Shown here: piece by piece, positions 37,100 through 47,527 of the stretch | How positions within the stretch are numbered: the stretch's first letter is position 1 | Layout of the letters: each line of letters opens with the position of its first letter | Source of the DNA: Daedaleopsis sinensis | Taxonomy: Eukaryota; Basidiomycota; Agaricomycetes; Polyporales; Polyporaceae | NCBI GenBank assembly: GCA_033807695.1 | Contig: CM066303.1 | Location: 992,001-1,056,000 of the forward strand | Reading direction: 5' to 3' | Length of the DNA: 64,000 nucleotides | Notes under the pieces: model-generated | What the model was told of the DNA's origin: nothing | Database searches by the model: none | Seen by the model: only the letters and a program-made list of their open reading frames with translations | Made by a program: the position numbers and the translations under genes

Positions 37100-37353
37100 A
37101 GATGGCAGCATGTTGAGTATGATAACAGGGCATACATGACGATACGATCAAATCCTATGTACCTAGCTTTCGCGGTCACAGAGCGACTGCAAGTAATCGC
37201 CTAGACGTACAACACCTGGCTTGCCGGTCCATCACATATATACATACTTCCCCCTACCCGCGTGGAAGATAGGCGACGCGCGCCGATCCGAGAGGCAACT
37301 TGCGCTCTGATGCGCTCCGGGGCACCACGCTAGGCATACACGGAAGAAGGTCG

Positions 37354-38488
37354 TCACAGCCGCTTGAGCGCCTTCTTGCGCTTCTCGCCCCCGGCCCCAG
37401 CAGAGACGGCTGTGCGCTTGACGGCCTTTGTGCCTCCGCCGGTGGTAGCCTGTACGCCCACCGCCACGTTCGAGTCTGCTGTCCCGAGCGGAGACGGCGA
37501 TACGTGGCGCTCGCGCTCCTTCGTGGGGGCTCCTTTCTCCGGTGTTGTGAGAGAGGAGGCAGGTGGTGATGTCGAGTACGTGTTGGGAGTGGATGGATGC
37601 AGTGGTTGCGACGAGACGGCGGGGACTGGGGACGACTTGGATGAGGGAGCGGATTTACTCGCTGGCGCCGGAGCAGGTGTGGTGGAGGGCGCTGGAGGTG
37701 TGGAGGACGAAGATGGCGCTGGCGCTGGGGTGGAAGAGGTAGAGGGTTCGGACGTATCTGGTTTCGATGGTGTGTTGAACTCCGCCGGTCGTACCTGAGA
37801 AGCAGTCTTGAGGAAGCGAGTTAGTCTAGTAGTAGGAGAGAACACACCTTTGGTGTTGCATGCACGCTCGTTATGAGCCGTGCGCGGTCGCAATAGCTAT
37901 TGTAGTCCTCCAACAATAGCTTTCCGGCCTCCTCGTCCAACGCAGACTCCGGGTTTGGGTAGATAAGGAGGCATTTGACCGTCACCAGTATGTGCCCGAT
38001 CCCATAGGAGGATTTCCAGTCCTTCTTGAGAGTGTTCACGCAAATCTCGCCCGCCGTGGACACGTTCGGGTGGAATATCTTGGTGGCGAACCAGCCTTTT
38101 TAATCATGACGGAGTGCTGTCAGCTTCGTAGATGGAAGAGCTGAGACAAAGTGAGATACGTACATTTCGGCGGAGCTGCGGGGAACTCCTCAGTGAAGCT
38201 GAACCTAACCCTGAAATAGCCACCTGCATAAGGCGTGCCCTCTGCGGGTCGACGCGTCAGCCGCGTGCCAGAGTATCGCCATTCGCTCAGAACAGCTCAC
38301 CAGGTCCCTCGACGATGCCTGTCACGTCCAGCATGTTGTCTTCGTTGACGACGACGCGTATACCGTCAGGTGGGTTGGTTCGAAGTTCGTTCAGCTCGCG
38401 CATGAGGCGGCGGAGGACAGTGGAGGGGACAGACTATGCAGCAAAGAGTTGAGCAAGTGTCAAACGATGCTGCTCGAGGACATACCAT
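37354..38488 (-). CDS. UBE2S: UBE2S-type ubiquitin-conjugating enzyme, copy A
   Basis: Five exons: the ATG alone (38486-38488), then 38301-38433, 38164-38241, 37848-38095 and 37354-37794; 300 residues. The E2 fold spans residues 1-155: [55 protein letters not shown], then [11 protein letters not shown] holding the active-site Cys, and [17 protein letters not shown]. The match to animal UBE2S is close, including the [17 protein letters not shown] helix. A linker of about 120 residues rich in Ser/Pro/Ala follows, then a basic end finishing KKALKRL, which resembles the UBE2S tail that docks on the anaphase-promoting complex. Animal UBE2S extends Lys11-linked ubiquitin chains. Copy A has one Ser codon fewer than copy B. 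Confidence 0.93.
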
Positions 38489-39031
38489 GGTTGCGGAGGA
38501 GTGAGGACAGACAAGTTCGAGTTGGTGGCTGTTGGTGGTCGGAAGTCAACCAAGATGGCGCCCGATTCGATATGTGCCATGGGTGGCGGTCGACGGGTCG
38601 AGTGCGAGGGCGAGTGCGCGCGAGTGCTCAGCGGCCACGGTGGTGGTGCCAGCTCACTGCCAGTGCTCTCGAGCTCACGACGGCTGAGTGCAAGCACGAT
38701 TCTCGGGCGTCTCCCACGCCATGACGCGCGCCGATCGCTCCTCCTCCTCCGATCGCGCCCCTCCAGGACCGACGTCGACGTCACGAAAGACGTCCTCGCT
38801 CGACTCGCCCTCTGCTCCTCCTATCGTGCTCGCTCTGTGCCAGCTCGAATGCGCTCTCGAGCTGCCGCTCTGCGACTCTGGCCGTCGACTCCCGCCGCGA
38901 GCAGTCAGCGCTTGAGCCTCCGCGTCGAGTCCAGTCCCACCTCCCCGTCCCCGGCCCGTGCCCCTCCCGCACACAACGACAAACGTACCGTCTGGAATCC
39001 TTGAGACATGCTGTATACACCTAATATACCT

Positions 39032-39126
39032 GCACAAGGGTGTATACACCGCACAAGGGTGTATACAGTGCACAAGGGTGTATACACCGCACAAGGGTGT
39101 ATACAGTGCACAAGGGTGTATACACC
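39032..39126. repeat. 19-bp minisatellite, five units
   Basis: GCACAAGGGTGTATACACC repeated, with the last three bases alternating between ACC and AGT. Flanked on both sides by TAATATACCT-type words. Confidence 0.9.
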
Positions 39127-39862
39127 TAATATACCTGCACAAGCGCGTATGCGCGTACTACAGGTGCACCAGCGGGTGTGCGTACGTGTCCCCACGAGTA
39201 AAGAAGCTCGTAACAGGTACGCAGGATCGTAGTCCACTCGTGCTCCATACATCTCACTTGTACCTACAGCGACACCCCCCAGAATCTCCCCCAAACGCCT
39301 CGGAGACGCGCGCGCTTATCCTCGCCTCCTTGACCTCCGACCACCACCATCCCCGCCGACGCCTCGCCAGAATAGCTCGGGACGGGCCTGGAACGAACGG
39401 AAATGGTGAGTGCACTGACCCGCTGGTTATGGAGGTGTACGTACCATGCAGACATGCTTCTATGTGCATCGTAAACTCCGTTTGCACGCCGCTGTGAGGT
39501 AAGAGCATCGCCTCAAACCGCACAGGTGAGTGACCATGAGCTCCGCTCGCCTTGCAGAGCGACTTACCACCGGTGCCACGTACCGGACGCGCCCGGCAGT
39601 CTGCGTCGTCTCACATAGTCAGACGTACCGTGTGCGTGCTTTGACAGGTGCGTGAACGTGTACGGGCCCGCCTCTTGTTCAGCGACACCCAGACAGCGCA
39701 GTACCGCGCAGTGTCTTCCGACTCGAAACGCAAGACGCGCGCGAGGAACACAGACCACGGTACGCCGCCATTCTATCACACCGCGCGATCTGCCCCATGG
39801 CGTGGAGACCTACAGACGGTACCGATCCACGAGTGCAAGTGTACCGTTCACGCGAATCCGAC

Positions 39863-39896
39863 GCGTCTCGCACGTTCCGTAGCCCCTGCGAGACGC
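39863..39896. repeat. hairpin 1 of the GCGTCTCGCA family
   Basis: GCGTCTCGCA and its perfect inverted copy around a 14-base loop. Flanking words (CAGACGGTACC, CTGCCCGCGGAC) recur around hairpin 2, so this is one of about three diverged internal repeats in the spacer. Confidence 0.7.
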
Positions 39897-40308
39897 TTCA
39901 GATGCGATGTGAGCAGCTCTGCCCGCGGACGACGTTCCTGTCCAGCGCGAGCCCACTTCTCCTTGATAGTACAGGGCGCACTCTGAGCAGCCGCTGCATT
40001 GCGATCGCACACTGCGCAGGTGAGTGATTCGAGCTGCGCCCATTGACTCACGAGCAATGCTTGCAGGTACTGTCCAGTCTCTCGCGAGACCGAGCAGCGT
40101 ACAGCTCGATGGCACCGGTCGCGCCCACAGGTACGTCGTCTCATGCAGCAGTCTGCATCGTTTGACCTAGTCAGAGTGTGAGCCCGTGTACAGACCCGGC
40201 GCGATCTCGTCGGGAACAGCACCACTCGTGCGCGAGGCGATCGTCCCCGACCTGCAGACGGTACCTCCCCACGAGTGGATCCGGACGCGTACCATCCACG
40301 AATCCGAA

Positions 40309-40342
40309 GCGTCTCGCACGAGCCACGGACCGTGCGAGATGC
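40309..40342. repeat. hairpin 2 of the same family
   Basis: GCGTCTCGCAC with an inverted copy differing at one base; loop of 12. The copy in unit B (about 48527-48560) has the fully complementary form. Confidence 0.7.
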
Positions 40343-40668
40343 GTCGGATCGATGTGCGCAGTTCTGCCCGCGGACGACTTTCCTCGCCCCCACGCGCGGG
40401 CCGCAATCAGCAGGTATGTCTCTTCCTCCGCCTCATTCGAGCACAGATACTCGTCGGATGCACCGCACGCGTGCCCGGGTCCGCCTCGCGACGTCTCGTC
40501 GAGGCGCAGGCCGTACGTTCTGAGCACAGACAAGGTGCGTCGCCGGCTCCACCGCGCCATCTCGTCGACCCGCATGGGACTCGATCTTCCCAAAGGATGG
40601 TACAGACAATCCACAGACAGTACGTCGCCGCAGGGCTACGCCATCGGAGGCATCCCATCGACGCACAT

Positions 40669-40712
40669 CTGAGGCGTCTCGCACGTTCCGTAGCTCGTGC
40701 AAGACGCCTCAG
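40669..40712. repeat. hairpin 3, deleted in unit B
   Basis: Forty-four bases, CTGAGGCGTCTCGCACG pairing with its inverted copy with one mismatch. In unit B the same place (48900-48911) is reduced to the palindrome CTGAGGCCTCAG, a precise 32-base loss. Confidence 0.8.
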
Positions 40713-42180
40713 AAGCGACGTGACTAGATCTGCCCGCGGACTCCATCCCTGTCCAACGACCACATCCTCGCGGCGAGTGGCACGCACTGACCTGCGCTAA
40801 CTCCAATCCCGCAGATCGTCCGGAACATCCGAGGGACGTGAGCTGCGCCCACTCCGAAATGCGTTCGCGCTAGGTTCACGCTCATGTCACGTCAGAGGGC
40901 GTGCCGCACACGCGACACCGCTACGAGCGGAAGCCTCGCAGGTATCACGACCTCACACGCCTCTTGTCGGCGTCCGGATGACAGGAAAAGACACAGGCAG
41001 ACGACGTACCGTGCAAGGCTCCCGCTTCCATTCGGAACGCGTGGATCAGCATCCTCAGCGCGGTCTCGTCTTGAGACTACGGGAAACGGAGCCGGAGCAG
41101 TGAGGCGTCGGGGTCGCCATGGACGCGGCCGGCTCCTGCGTTCTATCGACGCACGCAGGTGAGCTCTCGTTCCTCCAGAGTGCCGGACACGTACCATGCC
41201 CGGCGGCGGGCCTTGTGTCGGCGAGGACACGGACTCGAGTGCACGCCGAAGCGGCTCGGTCGCGGCGAGAGGCGTCGGGCGAGAGGCGGGAGACGGGAGG
41301 CGGGAGGCGGCCAGTGGGCAGACGAGGATGGGAGAGAAGCGAACGAAACCCAGGAGTTGCGACGGTGTCATGAGCGGACAAAGAGACGCAAACGGACGCA
41401 GTCGCACGGTGGCCACACGAACTACGCGGGGGCGGCGTACCAAATCACGCTTCTGCACCCCGGAAACCAGGGGCGTGGCCATGGAACGTACCGACACTGT
41501 CGCTAACGTCGTGTTCGACGTCTCGCTCTTTGCTCCCCGTGCTCTCGTTCTCCCGTCCGCGCCGCTGATTAGCATGCCTTCTTGCAGGTTTGAACTCTTG
41601 CGTTGCGAGACTGCCCGTGCTCTGCAGCGAGCACTGCCAGTCAGTCCGCTCATGGCAAGGTTCGTTGGAGCCTACGCTTAGCCAGTCATATCGGAGTTGG
41701 TACGCTATTACTCCAGCCGACGCGAGGTGATCGCCATGTAACCCTGAACGGAACATGCCGTCGCGCGGGACACTCTCACGAATGCACACCACGAATGTAA
41801 GTAGCCTTCAATGTCTCGAGCGAACGTCCCCGCATTGCGGTGCTGGCCTATGCGCAGGCCTGAAAGCTTGCGAAGTGAGCAGTGGGAGTGCGCCCTGGGA
41901 GACAACGTCCCGGACGGCGGAGCGGGTACGCTGATGTGCAATACAGCTCTCCAGCCGACGCGAAAGGATTCAAACTCAGGGCGGACAGGGCCGCCGCGCC
42001 CAGGAGACGGTCCTTCGGCCGCGGAGCTTGTGGTACCGTAGCTCTGTGTCCCGTCTCGTTGCCCGCCTGCGGACGTCTCCATTCGCCACCACGATGAGCT
42101 CGGTACGGACGGTGCGCCCTGGTGCGCCGCGCTGACGTCCTGCTCCTGCTCCCGCTCTCCCGACGACGACACAGTCACCG

Positions 42181-43440
42181 CAGGACGTGCAGAATGCGCT
42201 TCGAAACGAACTAATGAAGTTCCGTCCGAGCTCGCACGAAGCGGTATGCGACGCGAACGGACCTCAGGGTTCGTCGCTTGGCGACTCGGAGCCTGCCCTG
42301 TTTCGGCTTTGTGCCCCCGAGACGTCGCTCGTCGCTCACCACTCTGTCCTCCGAGTCGAGCTCGCCCGCATCGACTGAAGTTGTGACTGCGAGCGAGCTG
42401 GGACGTCGTGACCCAGCGGGTACTGTAGGACGGCGCTGTGGTGCCCACTGCATCCGCGTTGGGTCTCGGTCCCCACACCGTAGACACAACAGATCTATCC
42501 TAACCGACCCTGGCAGCTCGTCGGACAGATCTCATCAGGGTGGAGTCCTGAGCCTGAGATCACATCGTCGGCTACAAGGTATGTACTGAATCTGGCTCGG
42601 ATCTTGCTGACGGCGGTCGCTCCGACTCCTCGCAGCTGCAGTGCCACCCGAACATTCACTTGCTGTGCATGCTTCTTACATCCTGCAGCGACTCGAGGTC
42701 GTAGACAGCTCAGGAGTCCCGTGCACGGCTCAGGTAAGTAGATACATCGAGAGGACCACAGGTGAGGGAGTGTGGTACTCAGCTTCTCACCACGGGTGAG
42801 CACCGCCCTTGTTTCACCGTCATTTCTCCAGCTGCGGACGGCCACGAGATAATTAACCATCGGCTAACTAGCGAGCAGGCTCTTGTCCTGCCAGTGCACT
42901 TTCGCAACTTGCTCGACTCATCAAGCTCTCAAGTCCTTGCCGTGGTCGAGCTCGAGGACATGACGTGCAGGCACTACTAACGCAAGCGTGCGCTGGACGA
43001 GGAGAAAGAGGACGAGCATGACGACCTCCGAACACATGCTGCGAGCTCTTGGCGACCGTGCGGCGGCCCAGCTCTCCAGCCGGTTAGCTGGAGCCGACCC
43101 TGAGTGGGCGGTCGCTCGTCTGACCGATCGTGTGTATGTACAGTACATATCATCTTCCGAGCGCGGCGGAGGCCGTCTGCCGCTGTCGTGCGATTCTGCA
43201 GGATTCTGCTGACAGCCTAGTACTTTGCAGCACTGCGTCACGGCCAGCATGGAGGGCGACCCAGGGGTGACCTCTATAGTCCATGAGCACAGTGCACGAA
43301 GCCGCAAGCTCGCCGTCGAACGTGCTATGAAGGTACGTTACCTCAAATTCGAGTGTCATGATGCTCTTGAAGGGCTGACGAGAAATTTCAGATTAATTGC
43401 ATAGCGGCTAGTAGTCGGTCGTCACCTGTGTGCCACTAGT
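42181..43440 (+). other. candidate coding exons in the unit A spacer
   Basis: Several stretches look like spliced exons of an unknown gene: DVQNALRNELMKFRPSS after an acceptor near 42180; PEHSLAVHASYILQRLEVVD between a TCGCAG acceptor and a GTAAGT donor (about 42635-42735); HEIINHRLTSEQALVLPVHF (about 42843-42900); MTTSEHMLRALGDRAAAQLS from 43018; and VHEHSARSRKLAVERAMK before a GTACGT donor at about 43333. No family recognised. In unit B (about 50380-51640) a one-base deletion in the third stretch changes the phase, so B may be broken. Confidence 0.35.
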
Positions 43441-43543
43441 TGATAAGCGCGATCAGTCGACGGTAAGTACGCTCGTCCGATACTCGCATGACCCCACCCG
43501 CAATTCCGTGGGGATTGTTTCGTGCATGGACCACGGCGAGCCA

Positions 43544-43552
43544 TATAAAAGG
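43544..43552 (+). promoter_or_regulatory. TATA box
   Basis: TATAAAAGG (also at 51750-51758 in unit B). About 190 bp downstream an ATG is followed at once by a GTACGT donor, reopening at TCTGTCCATTCACG after an ACATAG acceptor, so a small spliced transcript is plausible. Confidence 0.4.
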
Positions 43553-43981
43553 TACTAGAAATCTGTGCGGGTCCCGCATCTCTCGCACCCTCTTCCACAT
43601 GTCCCTCTTCCACTCACCCTGCTCTCACCTCCCGGCCGGCCCGTACTTATGTCGCCTGCCGTCTGTCCCATCTCACATCGCACCCCTTGCAGCTGCTCGT
43701 AAGAGCGAGCCGCCACACTGAGCCTCGGAACATGGTACGTCCATTCCCGGTTGACCTTGAACATGATCTCATGTCATTCACTACATAGTCTGTCCATTCA
43801 CGCGCGACCGCCTGCATCACTCACGCGACTGTCATGCTGTCGGCCCGTGGTCTGCCTTCGGGCAGGTTCCGACCGTTATCCCCCGCGGCACATAAGTCGG
43901 CGGCTCTCGAACGGCGACATGGTATGTCACTTCACTGTTTGGCGAGATCCGACGCTGATTGTGTCCGTGTTAGTCACTCGC

Positions 43982-44167
43982 TCAGCTGTCCGACATTCTC
44001 GCCTGACAGGCTGAGACTCTCACGCGGATGTCCGCCGGGCGCCCTGTCTCGATATCCTCGAGCAGCTTTGCGTTCTCCTCCTCCAGCCCGCGGATGTCAA
44101 ATGCCTGCGCGAGATTCTGCGCCTCGAGGTCCTTGATCTTTGTCTGCAGCTTGCGTGTCTTCCGCAC
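43982..44167 (-). other. candidate coiled-coil exon
   Basis: A minus-strand frame reads LQTKIKDLEAQNLAQAFDIR then GLEEENAKLLEDIETGRPAD, with heptad-like Leu spacing, so a coiled-coil exon is plausible. The parent gene is not recognised. The unit B copy (52188-52373) keeps the frame with few changes. Confidence 0.4.
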
Positions 44168-44302
44168 GTCGGTTCGGAGCGCTCATGGTTGCGCGGGAGG
44201 GTAGGGTAGAGATAGAGGGGCAGTATATTGCGCTGTAGTAGTACGTATGCACCTTGACTCGGTAGTCTGAGTGAGCTTTGAATGTCTTGGTGATACGTAG
44301 TA

Positions 44303-45345
44303 CATCTGGAAAAACCTCTTTGGCCAATTTGCACTTATTAGTACTATTTGGCTATTTTAGCTCTGATAGCACTTATATTGCAAATTTGCGAGGTATAGGA
44401 ACTAAATGAGCAGCATTTTCGATAATTAGACTCAAATAAGCTGAAAATATATGCTATTCACAAGTTAGTGAGGCATCAGCCCACTCTGATTGTGGTTTAA
44501 AACCTCAAAAACCTCGACAGGAGAGTCAAGGAATGCAGTATTATGGGAGGGAGGCCTGGGCAAAAATGCGAAAATTAATGGCTATACCAGGAATTGAACC
44601 CAGGACTTCACCTTTTAGAGACTTTACCTACCAGACCATATACGAAAGCTATCATACACTTCAACCACTGCTCTATTGGACCTTAAATGTGCTTAAAGGT
44701 AGGCACACTATATACAGTCTTTCGCTTCACTTGAAGATTTCTACCATAAGCTCACCTCTTGGTGAGTCCCTACAGGCTATTACTAGTGAAGTTTACAGCT
44801 AAGGTAAACCTCAGAGTGCATCCATGACTATATCCTAGGCTGTAAATTAAGTTGCATTGGAATAGCTGTTGGTTGCAGACTGCAGTGACACTCCTCCGGA
44901 AGGTGAGCTCAGAGTAGAAATCTCTAAGTGCAGGAGGAGACTCTATATAATAAATGTACTTCCACCGCTAAGTATGGTATAATGGAGTAGGGGTTAAAGT
45001 GTCCCACTCTGTGTCTGGTTGTTGGTTCAATCCCTGATGTGGTCGTTCTTTTTCGCATTTTTACCCAGCTCTCCCTCCCATATTACCTTATTCCCTGACT
45101 CTCCTGTCGATTTTTTTGAGGTTTTAAAGCACAATAGGGCTGGATGATACATCAGCCTGACAGACAGGAAGTGCATATGATATGCTACTGTGACCATAAT
45201 CTAGCACTTTTTTGCTGCAAATAATCTGCTACTTTCACTCATTTTGTACCATACCTTGCAAAAATGTTGCTAAATTCACTAACTTGCTAATTCTGTCGAA
45301 ATATCACCAATTTTCTCTAATTGGCTGGGGAGGTTTTTCCAGATG
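44303..45345. mobile_element. TIR element, TA target duplication, empty site in unit B
   Basis: 1,043 bp. Ends are CATCTGGAAAAACCTC, perfectly inverted for 16 bases and imperfectly for about 10 more. Unit B lacks it: removing the element plus one TA gives the unit B sequence exactly at 52503-52508. TA duplication suggests the Tc1/mariner-pogo group. No transposase is seen. About 115 bp inside each end there is a second inverted pair (about 44500-44610 and 45020-45135). Each arm contains a tRNA-like B-box (GGTTCAATYCC) with A-box-like words nearby. Confidence 0.88.
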
Positions 45346-46134
45346 TAGTAAATACGCCGAAGTACAGGATGGATAGGCAATATATCTTTGTGCTATCGAA
45401 ACTACTAGGGTGGCACGGAAACACACTTGACCGCCGAGTCCGATGAGTCGATCGGGTCGTGGTACTGCTCATGCTCAAATACGACTCCCAGCGAGGAGTG
45501 CGAGGAGCCGCAGCAGGTTGGGTAGGTACTGGACAGGTGATGGGCTCGCGAATATGTTTATTCCTTCAGCTGCTGGTTCTTTGTGTCTGGCGACGCGAAC
45601 ACGAGTCCACTGGTGACTGTGGCGCATCGCGCGACTACCACAAAGCACACTGGACAGAGTCGACTCTGCGACGGCACTCACACATACCCAAGTGAGCGTG
45701 GACGTGTACTATGGCTGCTGCCGCCTGTGCCATACGTTGCTGCTCTATTCGTATGCGCTCCTGCATCAGGTACTGCTGGTTCATCATCTGCACAACCTGC
45801 AGCCCTCCCCGGCTGTCGTATACTTTGATGCGATGAGCTGCGAGTGATGGAGGGGCCCGGAAGTTGGATTGTGCAGCACGCGCGGCGGCGCGGGACCAAC
45901 CTCCTGCCACGGGCTTGTAGCTTCGTAGCTTCCAATCTCGATGAATTTGAGTCGAGGGCAGAAGTAATCATTCTGACACCGCATTCATGTGTCTCAATGC
46001 TGTCCTCGAGCGGGGATTTCCAGTGGCACTGTCGTAGTGTACGTGGTCATGTTGCGGAACTGAATGCATAGTACGGACTCGTTGTCCAGCATTTCTCTCG
46101 ACCACCGCTACCATACGTGAACGTCGTGAGGTGA
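45346..46134. other. unit A spacer, last part; candidate minus-strand exon
   Basis: A minus-strand frame at about 45700-45830 reads GLQVVQMMNQQYLMQERIRI then EQQRMAQAAAA, a Gln/Met/Ala-rich helix-like segment that looks coding but is not assignable. The rest is low in open reading frames. Confidence 0.3.
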
Positions 46135-46389
46135 GAGATGGCAGCATGTTCAGTATGATAACAGGGCATACATGACGATACGATCAAATCCTATGTACCT
46201 AGCTTTCGCAGTCACAGAGCGACTGCAAGTAATCGCCTAGACGTACAACACCTGGCTTGCCGGTCCATCACATATATACATACTTCCCCCTACCCGCGTG
46301 GAAGATAGGCGACGCGCGCCGATCCGAGAGGCAACTTGCGCTCTGATGCGCTCCGGGGCACCACGCTAGGCATACACGGAAGAAGGTCG

Positions 46390-47527
46390 TCACAGCCGCT
46401 TGAGCGCCTTCTTGCGCTTCTCGCCCCCGGCCCCAGCGGAGACGGCTGTGCGCTTGACGGCCTTTGTGCCTCCGCCGGTGGTAGCCTGTACGCCCACCGC
46501 CACGTTCGAGTCTGCTGTCCCGAGCGGAGACGGCGATACGTGGCGCTCGCGCTCCTTCGTGGGGGCTCCTTTCTCCGGTGTTGTGAGAGAGGAGGCAGGT
46601 GGTGATGTCGAGTACGTGTTGGGAGTGGATGGATGCAGTGGTTGCGACGAGACGGCGGGGACTGGGGACGACTTGGATGAGGGAGCGGATTTACTCGCTG
46701 GCGCCGGAGCAGGTGTGGTGGAGGGCGCTGGAGGTGTGGAGGACGAAGAAGGCGCTGGCGCTGGGGTGGAAGAGGTAGAGGGTTCGGACGACGTATCTGG
46801 TTTCGATGGTGTGTTGAACTCCGCCGGTCGTACCTGAGAAGCAGTCTTGAGGAAGCGAGTTAGTCTAGTAGTAGGAGAGAACACACCTTTGGTGTTGCAT
46901 GCACGCTCGTTATGAGCCGTGCGCGGTCGCAATAGCTATTGTAGTCCTCCAACAATAGCTTTCCGGCCTCCTCGTCCAACGCAGACTCCGGGTTTGGGTA
47001 GATAAGGAGGCATTTGACCGTCACCAGTATGTGCCCGATCCCATAGGAGGATTTCCAGTCCTTCTTGAGAGTGTTCACGCAAATCTCGCCCGCCGTGGAC
47101 ACGTTCGGGTGGAATATCTTGGTGGCGAACCAGCCTTTTTAATCATGACGGAGTGCTGTCAGCTTCGTAGATGGAAGAGCTGAGACAAAGTGAGATACGT
47201 ACATTTCGGCGGAGCTGCGGGGAACTCCTCAGTGAAGCTGAACCTAACCCTGAAATAGCCACCTGCATAAGGCGTGCCCTCTGCGGGTCGACGCGTCAGC
47301 CGCGTGCCAGAGTATCGCCATTCGCTCAGAACAGCTCACCAGGTCCCTCGACGATGCCTGTCACGTCCAGCATGTTGTCTTCGTTGACGACGACGCGTAT
47401 ACCGTCAGGTGGGTTGGTTCGAAGTTCGTTCAGCTCGCGCATGAGGCGGCGGAGGACAGTGGAGGGGACAGACTATGCAGCAAAGAGTTGAGCAAGTGTC
47501 AAACGATGCTGCTCGAGGACATACCAT
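46390..47527 (-). CDS. UBE2S: UBE2S-type ubiquitin-conjugating enzyme, copy B
   Basis: Same five-exon structure as copy A, shifted by about 9,037 bp, with every splice site kept; 301 residues. Relative to copy A there are two silent-looking substitutions and one added Ser codon in the linker (TSSEPSTSS). HPN box, catalytic Cys and KKALKRL end are all present. Its promoter-proximal 90 bp are shared with copies A and C. Further upstream it shares the unit A spacer. Nothing suggests a pseudogene. Confidence 0.93.

Larger units (their letters stand above)
38489..42180. other. unit A spacer, first part
   Basis: GC-rich sequence with many CAG|GTGAGT-like junctions but no long protein family match. 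It holds a 19-bp minisatellite, three related hairpins and the 0.77-kb segment absent from unit B. Open frames here mostly run antisense to or across repeats. The corresponding unit B spacer is 47528-50380. Confidence 0.4.
37100..46134. repeat. tandem unit A (9,035 bp)
   Basis: Begins GAGATGGCAGCATGTT; the same start is found at 46135 and 53292. Contains UBE2S copy A, a long spacer, a 1,043-bp TIR element and about 0.77 kb (roughly 39485-40255) that is missing from unit B. Confidence 0.92.

Noticed and set aside
37364..37798. Long plus-strand frames opposite UBE2S last exons (also 46400 and 53560)
   Set aside because: They are antisense shadows of the Ser/Pro-rich linker.
39032..39126. CRISPR-like array
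   Set aside because: Units are adjacent 19-bp repeats with no spacers, in a fungal genome.
44560..45050. Genuine tRNA genes
   Set aside because: B-box words are clear, but acceptor and anticodon stems do not form and box spacing is irregular; at best tRNA-derived sequence.
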